Below are positions 1-8,961 of a stretch of DNA of 64,000 bases, piece after piece. Source of the DNA: Micromonospora sp. HM5-17 (lineage in GTDB: Bacteria; Actinomycetota; Actinomycetes; Mycobacteriales; Micromonosporaceae); the NCBI RefSeq assembly GCF_003762835.1, contig NZ_RJWA01000008.1:186001-250000 (forward strand), given 5' to 3'. Under the pieces are notes generated by a model, which was not told the origin of the DNA, did no database searches, and worked only from the letters and a program-made list of their open reading frames with translations. The translations under genes were made by a program, and so were the position numbers. The first letter of the stretch is position 1, and each line of letters opens with the position of its first letter.

Positions 1-873
1 GAGTGGGAAGGGCAGGTACCCGATGTCGGCCTTGTTGGGCGCCGCCTCCTGCATCTGCACGATGGCCCAGGAGCCGAGCATCATCGTGGCGATCTTCCCC
101 GTGCCGAGCATGGCCTTGGACTGTTCCCAGTTGGTGGTGGTGGGGTCCGGCTCGGTGAGGCCCTGTGCCACGGCGTCGAAGAGCAGTGAGTCGATGATGT
201 AGTGCTCCTTGCCCGGGGCCCAGGGCGCGTCGTCGCGGCCCAGCTTGATCGCCGCGTCGGGATCGCCGCTCACCACGCCCCGCAGGCCCTCCCACTGGCC
301 GAGGGGCCACTTGTCCTTGTAGTTCGTGTAGAGCGGGATCGCGTCGGTCCGGTCCCGGATGGCGGTCAGGGCGGCCAGGAACTCGGCCGGGGTCTTCGGT
401 GGCGTGGTGATCCCCGCCTGCTGCCAGACCCTCTTGTTGTAGACGAAGCCCTGCGCGTTGCCGGTGATGGCGAGGCCGTAGACCGTTCCCTCGAAGGACT
501 GCTCGCTCCGGACGAACCGGTACCGGTCCTTCAACTCCTCGACGGTGCCGAGCGGCTCGAAGAAGGTGGGCAGCATGTCCGCCGTGACGGAGTTCGGGAT
601 GAGAAGGACGTCGCCGTACTCCTTGGTGTTCATCCGGATCCGGATTTCACCCTCGTAGTCGGTTATCGCCTCGAACTTGACGGTCGTGCCCGGATACTTC
701 GCCTCGAACCGCCTCTTGTAGTCCTGGAACACGGTGTTGACGATGTCGGTCCGCTGGGTCAGCACCGTGATCTCGCCGGTGATGGCCCCGTCGCTGCTGC
801 CGTCGTCCCCGCCGCAGCCCGCGAGGGCCAGGGAGAGCACGAGTGCCATGCCGGCGATTCCGTACTTCCTCAT
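1..873 (-). CDS. Sugar ABC transporter substrate-binding lipoprotein (partial)
   Basis: Extracellular family 1 solute-binding protein that would deliver an oligosaccharide to an ABC permease. The gene reads leftward and is cut by the window start, so only the first 291 residues are visible. It begins at an ATG (873) behind a GAAGGGTGG ribosome site. The N terminus is a short basic stretch and hydrophobic segment ending in the lipobox LALAGC, so it should be a lipid-anchored protein. The body has the family look: TDIVNTVFQDYKRRFEAKYP near the start, then a TGNAQGFVYNKRVW segment and a GSWAIVQMQEAAP segment. The permease genes would lie outside the window to the left. Two LacI-type palindromes upstream suggest sugar-dependent repression. 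Confidence 0.85.
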   Translation of the reverse strand, partial: MRKYGIAGMALVLSLALAGCGGDDGSSDGAITGEITVLTQRTDIVNTVFQDYKRRFEAKYPGTTVKFEAITDYEGEIRIRMNTKEYGDVLLIPNSVTADMLPTFFEPLGTVEELKDRYRFVRSEQSFEGTVYGLAITGNAQGFVYNKRVWQQAGITTPPKTPAEFLAALTAIRDRTDAIPLYTNYKDKWPLGQWEGLRGVVSGDPDAAIKLGRDDAPWAPGKEHYIIDSLLFDAVAQGLTEPDPTTTNWEQSKAMLGTGKIATMMLGSWAIVQMQEAAPNKADIGYLPFPL

Positions 874-1041
874 ATGCGCGTTCCACCCTTCGGTGTCCAC
901 ATTAGACAAAGCGCGATGCGTAGCGCGCGCCTCGGGGAGGGCAGGGGATAGGCGGGCACGACTTGCAGGGGAAAGTACACGCGGGTTACAGCCGTGTCAA
1001 TGACGTGACAACGTCGTACGGGAACTGAACCGTTAAGTGCA

Positions 1042-1053
1042 TGAACCGGTTCA
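1042..1053. promoter_or_regulatory. LacI-type operator, copy 1
   Basis: Perfect 12-bp palindrome TGAACCGGTTCA with the central CG typical of LacI-family operators. It lies about 170 bp upstream of the sugar-binding lipoprotein start. An identical copy lies 92 bp away. No LacI regulator is encoded in the window, so the cognate factor is unknown. Confidence 0.55.
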
Positions 1054-1133
1054 GGTATAACCGCAGGCAGACTGCGGTTTTCGTCCCGTCGCAGGCGCCA
1101 CCCTCGGCGTCACGAGGTGGGATCCGGGGACCG

Positions 1134-1145
1134 TGAACCGGTTCA
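1134..1145. promoter_or_regulatory. LacI-type operator, copy 2
   Basis: Second perfect copy of TGAACCGGTTCA. A spacing of 92 bp (about nine helical turns) between the two centres would permit looping by a tetrameric or paired dimeric repressor; that is inference. Confidence 0.5.
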
Positions 1146-1603
1146 GGCATCAGCTGTGCGGCGGCGTGCTCGCCAGACGGGAGAAGGAGGCCGACCGAGA
1201 CGGTGAGGAAGCGACGGTCGACACTATGTCTTGCGCGTCTTGCGCGCGTCGGTCGGGTAGTCGGCGAGGACACGTGTGCCGGTCAATCGGCATTTCGCGG
1301 TACCGGCGACCCGCGCTGCGCGCGCCTCGGCACGCGGGGGAATCGCGTGGCCGCCGGGCCGGCCGGGACGACCCGTCCGTACGCCGGGCCGCGCCGACAG
1401 GTTCGTCGCGGGGTGCGACGTGCTGGTGGCGGGGCGGCGAGGATGGCCGGCGACGGCGACCCGGCTGCGGTCTCACGACGGTCCAATCAGGACATCCGAC
1501 CCGGACCCGTCCGCCTCACGCGGCGGAGGACCGGGTCCACCACGCTGGGCGGCGCGGACCGGATCGCGGTGCCCGGTCCGCCCGTCCGGAACCGATCCGG
1601 GTG

Positions 1604-1644
1604 GGTCGCCCATGCTGTGCCGCCACTCAGCGGCGTGGGCGACC
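1604..1644 (+). promoter_or_regulatory. Structured leader hairpin
   Basis: Two nested perfect stems: GGTCGCCCA (1604-1612) pairs with TGGGCGACC (1636-1644), and inside it GCCGC (1619-1623) pairs with GCGGC (1630-1634) around a CACTCA loop. It ends 70 bases before the metallophosphoesterase start. It could be an attenuator, a terminator or a stabilising leader structure. No known riboswitch class was recognised. Confidence 0.4.
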
Positions 1645-1714
1645 GCATCCCGGGCGTGTCATGCTGCACACCTGGGCCGGAAGATTCACCCCATCTCCTC
1701 AGGAGTCACCATCC

Positions 1715-2896
1715 GTGTCAGCCAGTGACGCCGTTTCCGCAACTCCGGTACGCCGCGTGTGGCGACCGCTGCTCGTCAGTCTCACGATCGCCGGCATCGT
1801 CGCGGTCCTGTTCGGCGTGCCGTGGTGGACCCTGTTCGCGGCGGGCGCGGCCTGGCCGACCCCGGTCGTCGTCGCCGGCACGGTCCTCTTCGGCACCGCC
1901 CTCGTCGCGTTCCCGGTACTGATGGTCCTCGGGCACGGCGGTCGCCGGCTCGACTGGGCGGCCCGGATCGGCGACACCCTCCTCGGGGTGGTCTGGGTTC
2001 TCTTCGTCTGGGCGCTGCTCGGCACCGTGCTGCGGCTCGGGCTCGGGCTCGGCGGCGTTCCTGATCCGGCCCGGTCCCGCCTCACCGCCGCCGTGGTCGT
2101 GGCCGTCACGCTGGTGCTGCTCCTCTGGGGGCACGTCGAGGCGATGCGGGTGCCGCGGGTCCGCCGGGTGGAGGTGCCGATCCGGCGTCTCGGGGCGGGG
2201 CTGGACGGTGCCCGGGTGGTGCTGCTCACCGACACGCACTACGGACCAATCGACCGGGCCGGCTGGTCGGCGCGGGTGGTTGCCACGGTCAACGCCCTCG
2301 AGCCCGACCTGGTCTGTCACACCGGGGACATCGCCGATGGCACGGTCGACCAGCGGCGGGCCCAGGCGGCGCCGCTCCGGGACGTCCGGGCCCGGCTCGC
2401 CCGGGCGTACGTCACCGGCAACCACGAGTACTTCGGCGAGGCGCAGGGCTGGCTCGACCACATGCGGGAGCTGGGGTGGGAGCCGTTGCACAACCGGCAC
2501 ATCGTGGTCGAGCGGGACGGCGCCCGCCTCGTGGTCGCCGGGGTGGACGACGTCACCGCCGGGGGCTCGGGGCAACCCGGTCACCGCGCGGACCCGGCCG
2601 CCGCCCTCGCCGGCGCCGACCCCGAACTGCCGGTTCTGCTTCTCGCGCACCAGCCCAAGCAGATCGACGCCGCCGTCGCGCACGGCGTCGACCTTCAGCT
2701 CTCCGGGCACACCCACGGTGGTCAGATCTGGCCCTTCCACCTGTTGGTGCGGCTCGACCAGCCGACGGTGCGGGGCCTGAGCCGGCACGGCGACCGCACC
2801 CTGCTCTACACCAGCCGGGGTACGGGCTTCTGGGGACCGCCGTTTCGGATCTTCGCGCCGAGCGAGATCACTCTGCTCACGCTCCGCGCGGCGTGA
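1715..2896 (+). CDS. Membrane-anchored metallophosphoesterase
   Basis: Calcineurin-like phosphoesterase of the YkuE type, 393 residues. The N-terminal part has about four hydrophobic segments (residues 20-135), so the enzyme is membrane-anchored. The catalytic domain follows with its dinuclear-metal motifs in order: DTHYG, GDIADG, GNHEYF, LLAHQP and SGHTHGGQ. YkuE-like enzymes act on phosphate esters near the membrane, and lipid precursors such as UDP-sugar lipids have been proposed; the substrate here is unknown. The GTG at 1715 was chosen because AGGAG lies nine bases upstream; an in-frame open stretch continues further 5-prime without a good ribosome site. Confidence 0.85.
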   Translation: MSASDAVSATPVRRVWRPLLVSLTIAGIVAVLFGVPWWTLFAAGAAWPTPVVVAGTVLFGTALVAFPVLMVLGHGGRRLDWAARIGDTLLGVVWVLFVWALLGTVLRLGLGLGGVPDPARSRLTAAVVVAVTLVLLLWGHVEAMRVPRVRRVEVPIRRLGAGLDGARVVLLTDTHYGPIDRAGWSARVVATVNALEPDLVCHTGDIADGTVDQRRAQAAPLRDVRARLARAYVTGNHEYFGEAQGWLDHMRELGWEPLHNRHIVVERDGARLVVAGVDDVTAGGSGQPGHRADPAAALAGADPELPVLLLAHQPKQIDAAVAHGVDLQLSGHTHGGQIWPFHLLVRLDQPTVRGLSRHGDRTLLYTSRGTGFWGPPFRIFAPSEITLLTLRAA

Positions 2897-3085
2897 CCGC
2901 GACCGGCTGGCGTGGCGTCACCGCCGCGGCGTGTCGGCCGGGGTGACCGGGGCGGGTGGCGTCGGCGAGGGCCGGGGCGGATGAGGAGGGCCGGGCGGCG
3001 CCACCCGGCCGGCGTGGTGCCGTCGGACGGACGGCGCGGCGTCGGTGACGTGCGGGGCCGGCGCCGGCGGCGAGACTTCGGAACC

Positions 3086-3808
3086 TCACCGGGGTGCCGG
3101 CACGCGGCGTGGCATCCGTTCCGCGTACGCCTCGACGAGTTGGCGCTCCGCGGTGCGCAGGTAGTCGTCGAGCACGTCGTGGGCGCGGTCGGCGTCGCCG
3201 GCGCGGATCAGCTCCAGCAGGTCCCGGTGCCGCGCGAGGTACGGCTGGTGGAAGGCCCGCGGGGCGGCGATCACGTGGAACGCCAACCGGATCTCGGCCA
3301 GGGTCTGCCGCATGATCTCCGCGATCCGCGGGCTCCCGGCCAGCGCGGCGATGGCCTGGTGGAACCGCATGTTGGCGGTGGCGACGTCGGCCCACCGCTG
3401 CTCGGTGGCGGCCCGTTCGCCCTCGAGCAGCGCGGCCTCGAGCGCGGCCAGCGCGGTGGCCGAAGCGGGCCGGGCGTCGCGGACGGCCGCGCACTCCAGC
3501 GTCCGGCGTACCCGGTAGAGGTCGATCACGTCCTCGACGTCGAGAACCCGGACGAAGACGCCGCGGTTGAGCTCGTGTACGACGAGCCGCTCGTGCACGA
3601 GCAGCCGGAACGCCTCCCGCAGGGTGTTGCGGGAGACGCCGAGCGCGGTCCCGATCATCTCCTCCGAGAGTCGGGTGCCGGGAAGCAGGGCACCCTCGGT
3701 GATCCGTGTGCGCAGGATCTCGGCGACCCGCTGCGCGGTGCTGGCCCGGCCGAGCAGCGCGCGGTCGTCCCGCAGCGTCGCGAGCCACGGCACGCGGTCG
3801 TCCTCCAT
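3086..3808 (-). CDS. GntR-family (FCD) transcriptional regulator
   Basis: 240-residue regulator of the FadR/FCD branch of GntR. Residues about 20-90 form the winged helix ([20 protein letters not shown] is the recognition part). The rest is the all-helical FCD ligand domain, with [15 protein letters not shown] and [16 protein letters not shown] segments typical of the metal/ligand pocket. It is divergent from the 5-oxoprolinase genes and 129 bases from pxpA. A TNGTNNNACNA palindrome lies between them, so it most likely represses the pxp operon and itself; the effector would be an organic acid, possibly 5-oxoproline. Confidence 0.9.
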   Translation of the reverse strand: MEDDRVPWLATLRDDRALLGRASTAQRVAEILRTRITEGALLPGTRLSEEMIGTALGVSRNTLREAFRLLVHERLVVHELNRGVFVRVLDVEDVIDLYRVRRTLECAAVRDARPASATALAALEAALLEGERAATEQRWADVATANMRFHQAIAALAGSPRIAEIMRQTLAEIRLAFHVIAAPRAFHQPYLARHRDLLELIRAGDADRAHDVLDDYLRTAERQLVEAYAERMPRRVPAPR

Positions 3809-3877
3809 GCGGCGGCGCCCTCGGTCAGCAGACGGGTCCCTGGTACGACGAGGGTACAGGTCAGCATGCGATTGACG

Positions 3878-3892
3878 GATTGTTCAACAATC
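3878..3892. promoter_or_regulatory. GntR/FCD operator
   Basis: GATTGTT-C-AACAATC is a perfect 7-1-7 inverted repeat. Its core TTGTTCAACAA fits the FadR-subfamily consensus TNGTNNNACNA exactly. It lies between the divergent GntR gene and pxpA, where it could control both promoters. Confidence 0.65.
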
Positions 3893-3937
3893 TGCCACGC
3901 TGGCCATGCGGCGCTCGGCGTGTCCGGGGGAGGTGCG

Positions 3938-4699
3938 ATGTCGATCACCGTCGACCTGAACAGCGACCTCGGCGAGGGCTTCGGGATCTGGCAGCTCGGC
4001 GACGACCTCGCCCTGCTGGAGATCGTGACCAGCGCCAACGTCGCCTGCGGCTTCCACGCCGGTGATCCGACGATCATGCGCAGGACCTGCGCCGAGGCCG
4101 TCGCCCGGAACGTGGCCATCGGCGCCCAGGTCGGCTACCGCGACCTGGCCGGCTTCGGTCGGCGGGCGATCGAGATCGAGCCGGACCGGCTCGCCGACGA
4201 CGTGCTCTACCAGCTCGCCGCCCTCGACGGGATCGCCCGCAGCGAGGGCGGCCGGGTGCGCTACGTCAAGCCGCACGGCGCGCTCTACAACCGGACCGTG
4301 ACGGATCCGGTGCAGGCGGCCGCCGTCGTCTCGGCGGTCGCCGCGTACGATCCCGGCCTGCCCGTCCTCGGCCTGCCCGGCTCCCGCCTGCTGCAGAAGG
4401 CGGAGGATGCCGGCCTCCGGGCCGTGCCGGAGGCGTTCGCCGACCGGGGTTATCAGGGCGACGGCACCCTGGCGCGGCGGGGCAGCCCCGGTGCGCTGCT
4501 CACCGATCCGGCGGTGGTCGCCGCACGCTGCGTCGGTATGGTGACCACCGGCCAGGTCACCGCCGTCGACGGCAGCACCGTCACCGTGCGGGCCCGGTCG
4601 ATCTGCGTGCACGGCGACACCCCGGGCGCGGTGGACCTGGCCCGCCGGGTGCGCGGCGCGCTGCAGGACGCCGGAGTCCGGCTCGCCGCGTTCACCTGA
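3938..4699 (+). CDS. pxpA: 5-oxoprolinase subunit A (LamB/YcsF family)
   Basis: 253-residue LamB/YcsF protein. With PxpB and PxpC it forms the prokaryotic ATP-dependent 5-oxoprolinase that opens 5-oxo-L-proline to glutamate, a housekeeping damage-repair and salvage reaction in the cytosol. Diagnostic segments are [11 protein letters not shown] at the N terminus, [24 protein letters not shown] and a C-terminal [12 protein letters not shown]. The ATG at 3938 follows GGGGGAGGT. It is the first gene of the pxpA-B-C operon; the gap to pxpB is 69 bases. Confidence 0.93.
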   Translation: MSITVDLNSDLGEGFGIWQLGDDLALLEIVTSANVACGFHAGDPTIMRRTCAEAVARNVAIGAQVGYRDLAGFGRRAIEIEPDRLADDVLYQLAALDGIARSEGGRVRYVKPHGALYNRTVTDPVQAAAVVSAVAAYDPGLPVLGLPGSRLLQKAEDAGLRAVPEAFADRGYQGDGTLARRGSPGALLTDPAVVAARCVGMVTTGQVTAVDGSTVTVRARSICVHGDTPGAVDLARRVRGALQDAGVRLAAFT

Positions 4700-4768
4700 A
4701 GTGGAGTCCGACGAGGTGCGACGCTCGTACCTCGACCCGTGCGCCGTCGGCGGGGGAGTGGGTGGGAC

Positions 4769-5383
4769 ATGCGGTTCGTTCCGGTCGGGCTGCGGGCGTT
4801 GCTGGTGGAGGTGCCGGACCCGGCGTACGTCCCGGCGCTGGTCGCGGAGCTCGACCGACGCCGGGCCGCCGGTGAGCTGTCCGACGTGGACGACGTGGTC
4901 CCCGGGGAGGTCACCGTGCTGATCGACGGACCCGCCGATCCGGCCGGCCTGGCCCGTCGGCTCGCCGCCTGGCGACCGGAGTCGGTCCGGCCGCCGGACG
5001 GTCCGCTGGTCGAGGTCCCGGTCCGGTACGACGGTGCCGACCTGGCCGAGGTGGCCCGGCTCTGGCGGGTGTCGGAGGAGGAGGTGGGACGGATCCACAG
5101 CGCACCGGAGTACCGGGTGGCGTTCTGCGGATTCGCTCCCGGATTCGGCTACCTCACCGGGCTGCCGGAGCGGTACCACCTGCCCCGCCGGCCGGTGCCG
5201 CGGACCCGGGTGCCGGCCGGCTCGGTGGCGGTGGCCGGCGGCTACGCCGGGATCTACCCCCGGGAGTCGCCCGGCGGCTGGCACCTGCTCGGCGCCACCG
5301 ACCTTGTCCTCTTCGACCCGGACCGGGATCCGGTCGCGCTGCTCACCCCGGGCACCCGGGTCCGGTTCCGAGCGGTCGGATGA
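4769..5383 (+). CDS. pxpB: 5-oxoprolinase subunit B (KipI family)
   Basis: 204-residue allophanate-hydrolase subunit 1 / KipI-like protein, the cyclophilin-like half of the PxpBC module. Family hallmarks are the [15 protein letters not shown] segment and the [20 protein letters not shown] segment followed by [10 protein letters not shown]. In the complex PxpB and PxpC carry out ATP-dependent phosphorylation of 5-oxoproline (or of its enol form) for PxpA. The ATG at 4769 puts MRFVPVG at the N terminus; a slightly longer open frame exists upstream. It overlaps pxpC by ATGA. Confidence 0.92.
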   Translation: MRFVPVGLRALLVEVPDPAYVPALVAELDRRRAAGELSDVDDVVPGEVTVLIDGPADPAGLARRLAAWRPESVRPPDGPLVEVPVRYDGADLAEVARLWRVSEEEVGRIHSAPEYRVAFCGFAPGFGYLTGLPERYHLPRRPVPRTRVPAGSVAVAGGYAGIYPRESPGGWHLLGATDLVLFDPDRDPVALLTPGTRVRFRAVG

Positions 5384-6267
5384 CCGGCCGCCACCTGGAG
5401 GTGGTCCGGCCCGGTGCGCTCAGCACCGTGCAGGATCTCGGTCGGCCCGGCCACGCCCACCTCGGGGTGCCCCGCTCCGGTGCCGTCGACCTGCCGGCGC
5501 ACCGGTTGGCGAACCGACTGGTCGGCAACCCGCCGGAGGCGGCGACGATCGAGACCACCGTCACCGGCGTCGCGGTACGGCTCAGCCATCCCGGCACCGT
5601 CGCGGTGACCGGTGCCTGGGCGCCGGTCACCGTCGACGGCCGACCGGCGAGTTGGTCCGCGCCGGTGTCGGTGCGGGCCGGGGCCGTGGTCGAGGTCGGC
5701 GCCGCGATCCGCGGGGTCCGCAGCTACCTCGCCGTCGCCGGTGGGATCGCGGTACCACCGGTGCTCGGCAGCCGCGCCACCGACCTGCTCTCCGGCCTCG
5801 GGCCGGCTCCGCTCGTCGCCGGCGACCGGTTCCCGCTCGGCGAGATCGTCGGTCCGCCCGCCCCGGTCGACGTGGCCCCGACCCGCGGCCTCGCCGAGGA
5901 GGTGACGCTGCGGGTCCTGCCCGGTCCCCGCGCCGACTGGTTCACCGCCGAGGCGCCCGACATCCTCACGACCGGCCACTACGTCGTCTCCACCGCCAGC
6001 AACCGGATCGGCATCCGCCTCGACGGTCCCGCCCTACCTCGCCGGATCACGGCCGAGCTGCGCAGCGAGGGCGTGGTGCTCGGTGCGGTCCAGGTGCCGG
6101 CCGCGGGAACCCCGGTGATCTTCCTCGCCGACCACCCGACCGTGGGCGGCTACCCGGTGTTCGGGGTGGTGCACCCCGACGACCTGCCGCAGGCGGCCCA
6201 GGCCGCCCCGGGCACCCCGGTCCGCTTCGTGGTGTCGGCCGCGGCGGGGTTCGGCGGGTTCGCCTAG
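5380..6267 (+). CDS. pxpC: 5-oxoprolinase subunit C (biotin-dependent carboxyltransferase family, KipA)
   Basis: 295-residue KipA / allophanate-hydrolase subunit 2 family protein and third 5-oxoprolinase subunit. Visible hallmarks: [21 protein letters not shown] at the N terminus, [20 protein letters not shown] in the middle, [11 protein letters not shown], and [13 protein letters not shown]-like text near the end (here [14 protein letters not shown]). The start codon overlaps the pxpB stop (ATGA), so the two are translationally coupled. No urea carboxylase or allophanate hydrolase gene is nearby, which favours the Pxp role over urea breakdown. Confidence 0.92.
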   Translation: MTGRHLEVVRPGALSTVQDLGRPGHAHLGVPRSGAVDLPAHRLANRLVGNPPEAATIETTVTGVAVRLSHPGTVAVTGAWAPVTVDGRPASWSAPVSVRAGAVVEVGAAIRGVRSYLAVAGGIAVPPVLGSRATDLLSGLGPAPLVAGDRFPLGEIVGPPAPVDVAPTRGLAEEVTLRVLPGPRADWFTAEAPDILTTGHYVVSTASNRIGIRLDGPALPRRITAELRSEGVVLGAVQVPAAGTPVIFLADHPTVGGYPVFGVVHPDDLPQAAQAAPGTPVRFVVSAAAGFGGFA

Positions 6268-6563
6268 CCCGAGGCCGGGGTGTGCCGGCGCGATCCCGGC
6301 GTCGCGGGCACTCCACAACGGACAAGATCATGCTTGGATGGATGCGCACGCCCGTGCCCCGGCCCACGCGGGCGGGCACCGCGGCCGTACGGCACGCCGT
6401 CCACGGTGCGGCGTGCCGGGGTGGCGCGGTCCCGCGTCACGGCGACGGCCCGGACCGTGCCCGAGGCGGATGGGACTCCACGCCCGGAGGGCAGGGGACC
6501 GCGGCCCGGAGGGGTGCGCGGGTCGAGCGCGTCCGTGGGGACACCGGTGGGAAGGAGCAGATC

Positions 6564-6989
6564 ATGACGAGCCGTCCCGGGTTCCACCTCGCGATTCCGG
6601 TCGACGACCTGGCGCGGGCCCGCGCCTTCTACGGCGGCGTGCTCGGGCTCGCCGAGGGACGCTCGGCCGAGACCTGGGTGGACTGGAACTTCTACGGACA
6701 CCAGCTGGTGACGCACGCCGTACCGGCGGCGCGGCAGGCCGACGCGGGCCACAACCCGGTCGACGGGCACGACGTACCGGTGCCGCACTTCGGGCTCATC
6801 CTCTCCATCGAGGACTTCCACACCCTGGCCGACCGGATCCGCGCCGCGGGCATCGAGTTCGTGATCGAGCCGTATCTGCGGTTCGCGGGTGAGCCGGGGG
6901 AGCAGTGGACGATGTTTCTCCGTGACCCGGCCGGCAACGCCCTCGAGTTCAAGGCGTTCCGGGACGAGTCGCAGATCTTCGCCCGGTGA
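6564..6989 (+). CDS. VOC-family (glyoxalase-like) protein
   Basis: 141-residue vicinal-oxygen-chelate protein. The beta-alpha-beta-beta-beta modules are visible: [20 protein letters not shown] at the start, then [19 protein letters not shown], and a final [15 protein letters not shown] carrying the usual metal-binding glutamate. The His near the start (FHLAIP) and the His in PHFGL could be metal ligands. Members include glyoxalase I, dioxygenases and resistance proteins; the exact reaction cannot be told from sequence. GAAGGAG precedes the ATG. It stands alone, convergent with the oxidoreductase at 7101. Confidence 0.85.
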   Translation: MTSRPGFHLAIPVDDLARARAFYGGVLGLAEGRSAETWVDWNFYGHQLVTHAVPAARQADAGHNPVDGHDVPVPHFGLILSIEDFHTLADRIRAAGIEFVIEPYLRFAGEPGEQWTMFLRDPAGNALEFKAFRDESQIFAR

Positions 6990-7100
6990 CGGGCCGATGA
7001 GCTCGACCGGGACGGGCCGGCCTCCCGGTTCGTCCGACCGCGGCACAACAACCCGGTCGCGACATCGCCGAGGCGCTGCGTACGGCCGGCGTGGGGAGGC

Positions 7101-8180
7101 TCACCACCGGGCTCCGGTGCCCTCCATCCTCCGGTAGAAGGGTGAGTCGGCGGTGAGTTCGGCCGCCCGGACGGGGCTTCGGGTGAACGCCGAGGCGTAC
7201 ACCCCGGCGATCAGCTGCATCGTGCGGCGGCTCTCGGCCGAGGTCACCGGCGGCGGCGTGCCGGCGCGCAGCGCCCGGACCACCTCGGCGAACTGCGCCC
7301 GGTGCGCGCTGCGGACTCCGGCGGCGCCGGCCCGCCACGCCGCCAGCACCTCGTCGGCGTACTCCGGCGCCGGGGTGATCCGCCAGTCGTCGTCGCCGTA
7401 GCCGTACAGGTGGGTCACCTCGACCGTGGCCCGCTCGAAGTCGAACCGCAGGTAGCTCTCCTCCCGGATGGAGAGGAGGCTGTTCACCACGCTGGCCACC
7501 GCGCCGTTGGCGAAGCTGACGTGCGCCATGCTGACGTCCTCGGTCTGGATCCGCCGGGCCTGGCGCCGGGCGATCGCGGAGACCTCGGTCCAGTCGCCGA
7601 GGATCGCGCAGAGCAGGTCCATCTGGTGGATCCCGTGCCCCATGGTGGGTCCGCCGCCCTCCGTGTCCCACCGGCCCCGCCACTCCACGTCGAAGTACGC
7701 CTGGCTGCGGAACCAGGTGGTGTGGCAGATCGCGACGAGGGGGCGGCCGAGCACCCCGGCGTCGATCAGGGCACGCAGCCGCAGCGCGCCGGTGCCGAAC
7801 CGGTGCTGGAAGACGGTGGCGAACCAGGCGTCGTGTTTCCGCTCCGCCTCGACCAGGTCGTCCAACTCGGCGAGGCTCAGCGTCGGCGGCTTCTCCACCA
7901 GCACCGTGCTACCGGCCTGGAGGCAGGCCAGGGCGAGCGGATGGTGCGAGCCGGGCGGCGTGCAGAGGTGGACCAGGTCGGGGCGCTCCTGCTCCAGCAG
8001 GCTCGCCAGATCGCGGTGGCGGGCCGGTACGTCGTACCGGTCGCCGAACGCCGCCAGCCGGTCGGGGTCGACGTCGACCGCGCCGACGAGGCGTACCTCG
8101 TCGCCGAGGTCCCGCAGTGACTCGGCGTGGATACGGGCGATGTTGCCGGTGCCGACGATGGCGACACGGAGGGGTGCCAC
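7101..8180 (-). CDS. Gfo/Idh/MocA-family oxidoreductase
   Basis: 359-residue NAD(P)-dependent sugar oxidoreductase. The N-terminal Rossmann fold shows VAIVGTGNIARIHAESL, and the family signature VEKPPTLSLAELDDLVE supplies the conserved lysine (EKPP) near residue 95. The C-terminal sheet domain has the GGGPTMGHGIHQMDLL stretch. Such enzymes oxidise or reduce sugars and inositols. It is third in a minus-strand operon after the DUF6807 and cupin genes, so it probably takes part in the same carbohydrate pathway. A LacI-type site lies upstream of the operon. Confidence 0.9.
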   Translation of the reverse strand: MAPLRVAIVGTGNIARIHAESLRDLGDEVRLVGAVDVDPDRLAAFGDRYDVPARHRDLASLLEQERPDLVHLCTPPGSHHPLALACLQAGSTVLVEKPPTLSLAELDDLVEAERKHDAWFATVFQHRFGTGALRLRALIDAGVLGRPLVAICHTTWFRSQAYFDVEWRGRWDTEGGGPTMGHGIHQMDLLCAILGDWTEVSAIARRQARRIQTEDVSMAHVSFANGAVASVVNSLLSIREESYLRFDFERATVEVTHLYGYGDDDWRITPAPEYADEVLAAWRAGAAGVRSAHRAQFAEVVRALRAGTPPPVTSAESRRTMQLIAGVYASAFTRSPVRAAELTADSPFYRRMEGTGARW

Positions 8181-8223
8181 GGGTGCTCCTTCTTAGGGTG
8201 GGGGTCGTGTCGGCGGGCGGTGC

Positions 8224-8961
8224 TCAGCCGCGTTCCGGGCGGAGGCGGTCGTACGCGTGCAGGTAGCCGCACATGCCGAACGTCTGCTGGTCCGGTCGCG
8301 CGATCCGGGAGACGGTCGCCCCGGCGAGGTATCGGTGGTCGCCGCGGCGCAGCGCCGCGATCTGCTCCCCGGTCTGCCGGCTCACCGCCGCCGGGCCGTC
8401 CGCCCAGCGTCGCTGCCAGTCGTCGAGCTGGGGGCGGACCAGGGCGGCCGCCGCCGCGTAGAACTCCTCCAGCGCGGTGGTCTCTCCGGCCGCGCAGCGG
8501 CGCCGCAGCTCGGCGAAGCCCCGGACCGCCAGGTCGCGGCGGGCCCGGGCCCGCTCCGCCGACGGACGACCCGTCGCGTCGACCAGCGCGACCGCGTTCC
8601 GGTACGTCTCCGGGTCGGTCAGGTACTCCGGCGGCAGGGTGAGCACGGCGTCCCCGGCCTCCGGCAGCCCGCCGTTCTGCATCACGACGACGACCCGCAG
8701 CTCCCCGTCGTCGTTGACCGCCCGGTGGATGGTGCCGGGGGTGAACCAGACGACGTCACCGCCGGTCAGCGGAGCTTCGGCGAACCCCTGCGCGGTCAGC
8801 GTCTGCAGCCGGCCCCGGCCGCCGACCACCACGTAGCACTCCGCGCAGCAGAGGTGGACGTGTGGCGCGCCGCCGTGCAGCCCGTCGTCGGCCTGCCACG
8901 GGTAGACCTGCAACCCGGTGATCCCCACTCCGCCCGGAAAGGGCTGGCGCTCCTCGGTCAC
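8224..8961 (-). CDS. Cupin-domain protein
   Basis: 245-residue protein with an N-terminal cupin fold. Metal-binding-type motifs are PHVHLCCAECYVVVGGRG (first cupin motif, with two His and a Glu) and GTIHRAV (second motif). The C-terminal 110 residues are helical and unlike a cupin. The GTG at 8961 overlaps the upstream DUF6807 stop as GTGA, fixing the start; an open frame extends further but inside that gene. The function may be sugar isomerisation, epimerisation or ligand sensing. It lies between a DUF6807 gene and an oxidoreductase. Confidence 0.85.
   Translation of the reverse strand: MTEERQPFPGGVGITGLQVYPWQADDGLHGGAPHVHLCCAECYVVVGGRGRLQTLTAQGFAEAPLTGGDVVWFTPGTIHRAVNDDGELRVVVVMQNGGLPEAGDAVLTLPPEYLTDPETYRNAVALVDATGRPSAERARARRDLAVRGFAELRRRCAAGETTALEEFYAAAAALVRPQLDDWQRRWADGPAAVSRQTGEQIAALRRGDHRYLAGATVSRIARPDQQTFGMCGYLHAYDRLRPERG

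Larger units (their letters stand above)
874..1714. other. Intergenic region with operators and a structured leader
   Basis: About 840 bases between the divergent sugar-binding lipoprotein and metallophosphoesterase genes. It holds two identical LacI-type palindromes, a degenerate third half-copy at 1026-1037 (TGAACCGTTAAG), and a long stem-loop just before the metallophosphoesterase. The open frame that continues upstream of 1715 lacks a ribosome site and has mixed third-position use, so I treat it as non-coding. Confidence 0.6.

Noticed and set aside
1133-1714. Upstream extension of the metallophosphoesterase frame
   Set aside because: No ribosome site, irregular codon use, and overlap with an operator and hairpin; GTG 1715 fits better.
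6268-6563. Possible extra gene between pxpC and the VOC gene
   Set aside because: Only Arg/Pro-rich open frames without a ribosome site or recognisable motif.
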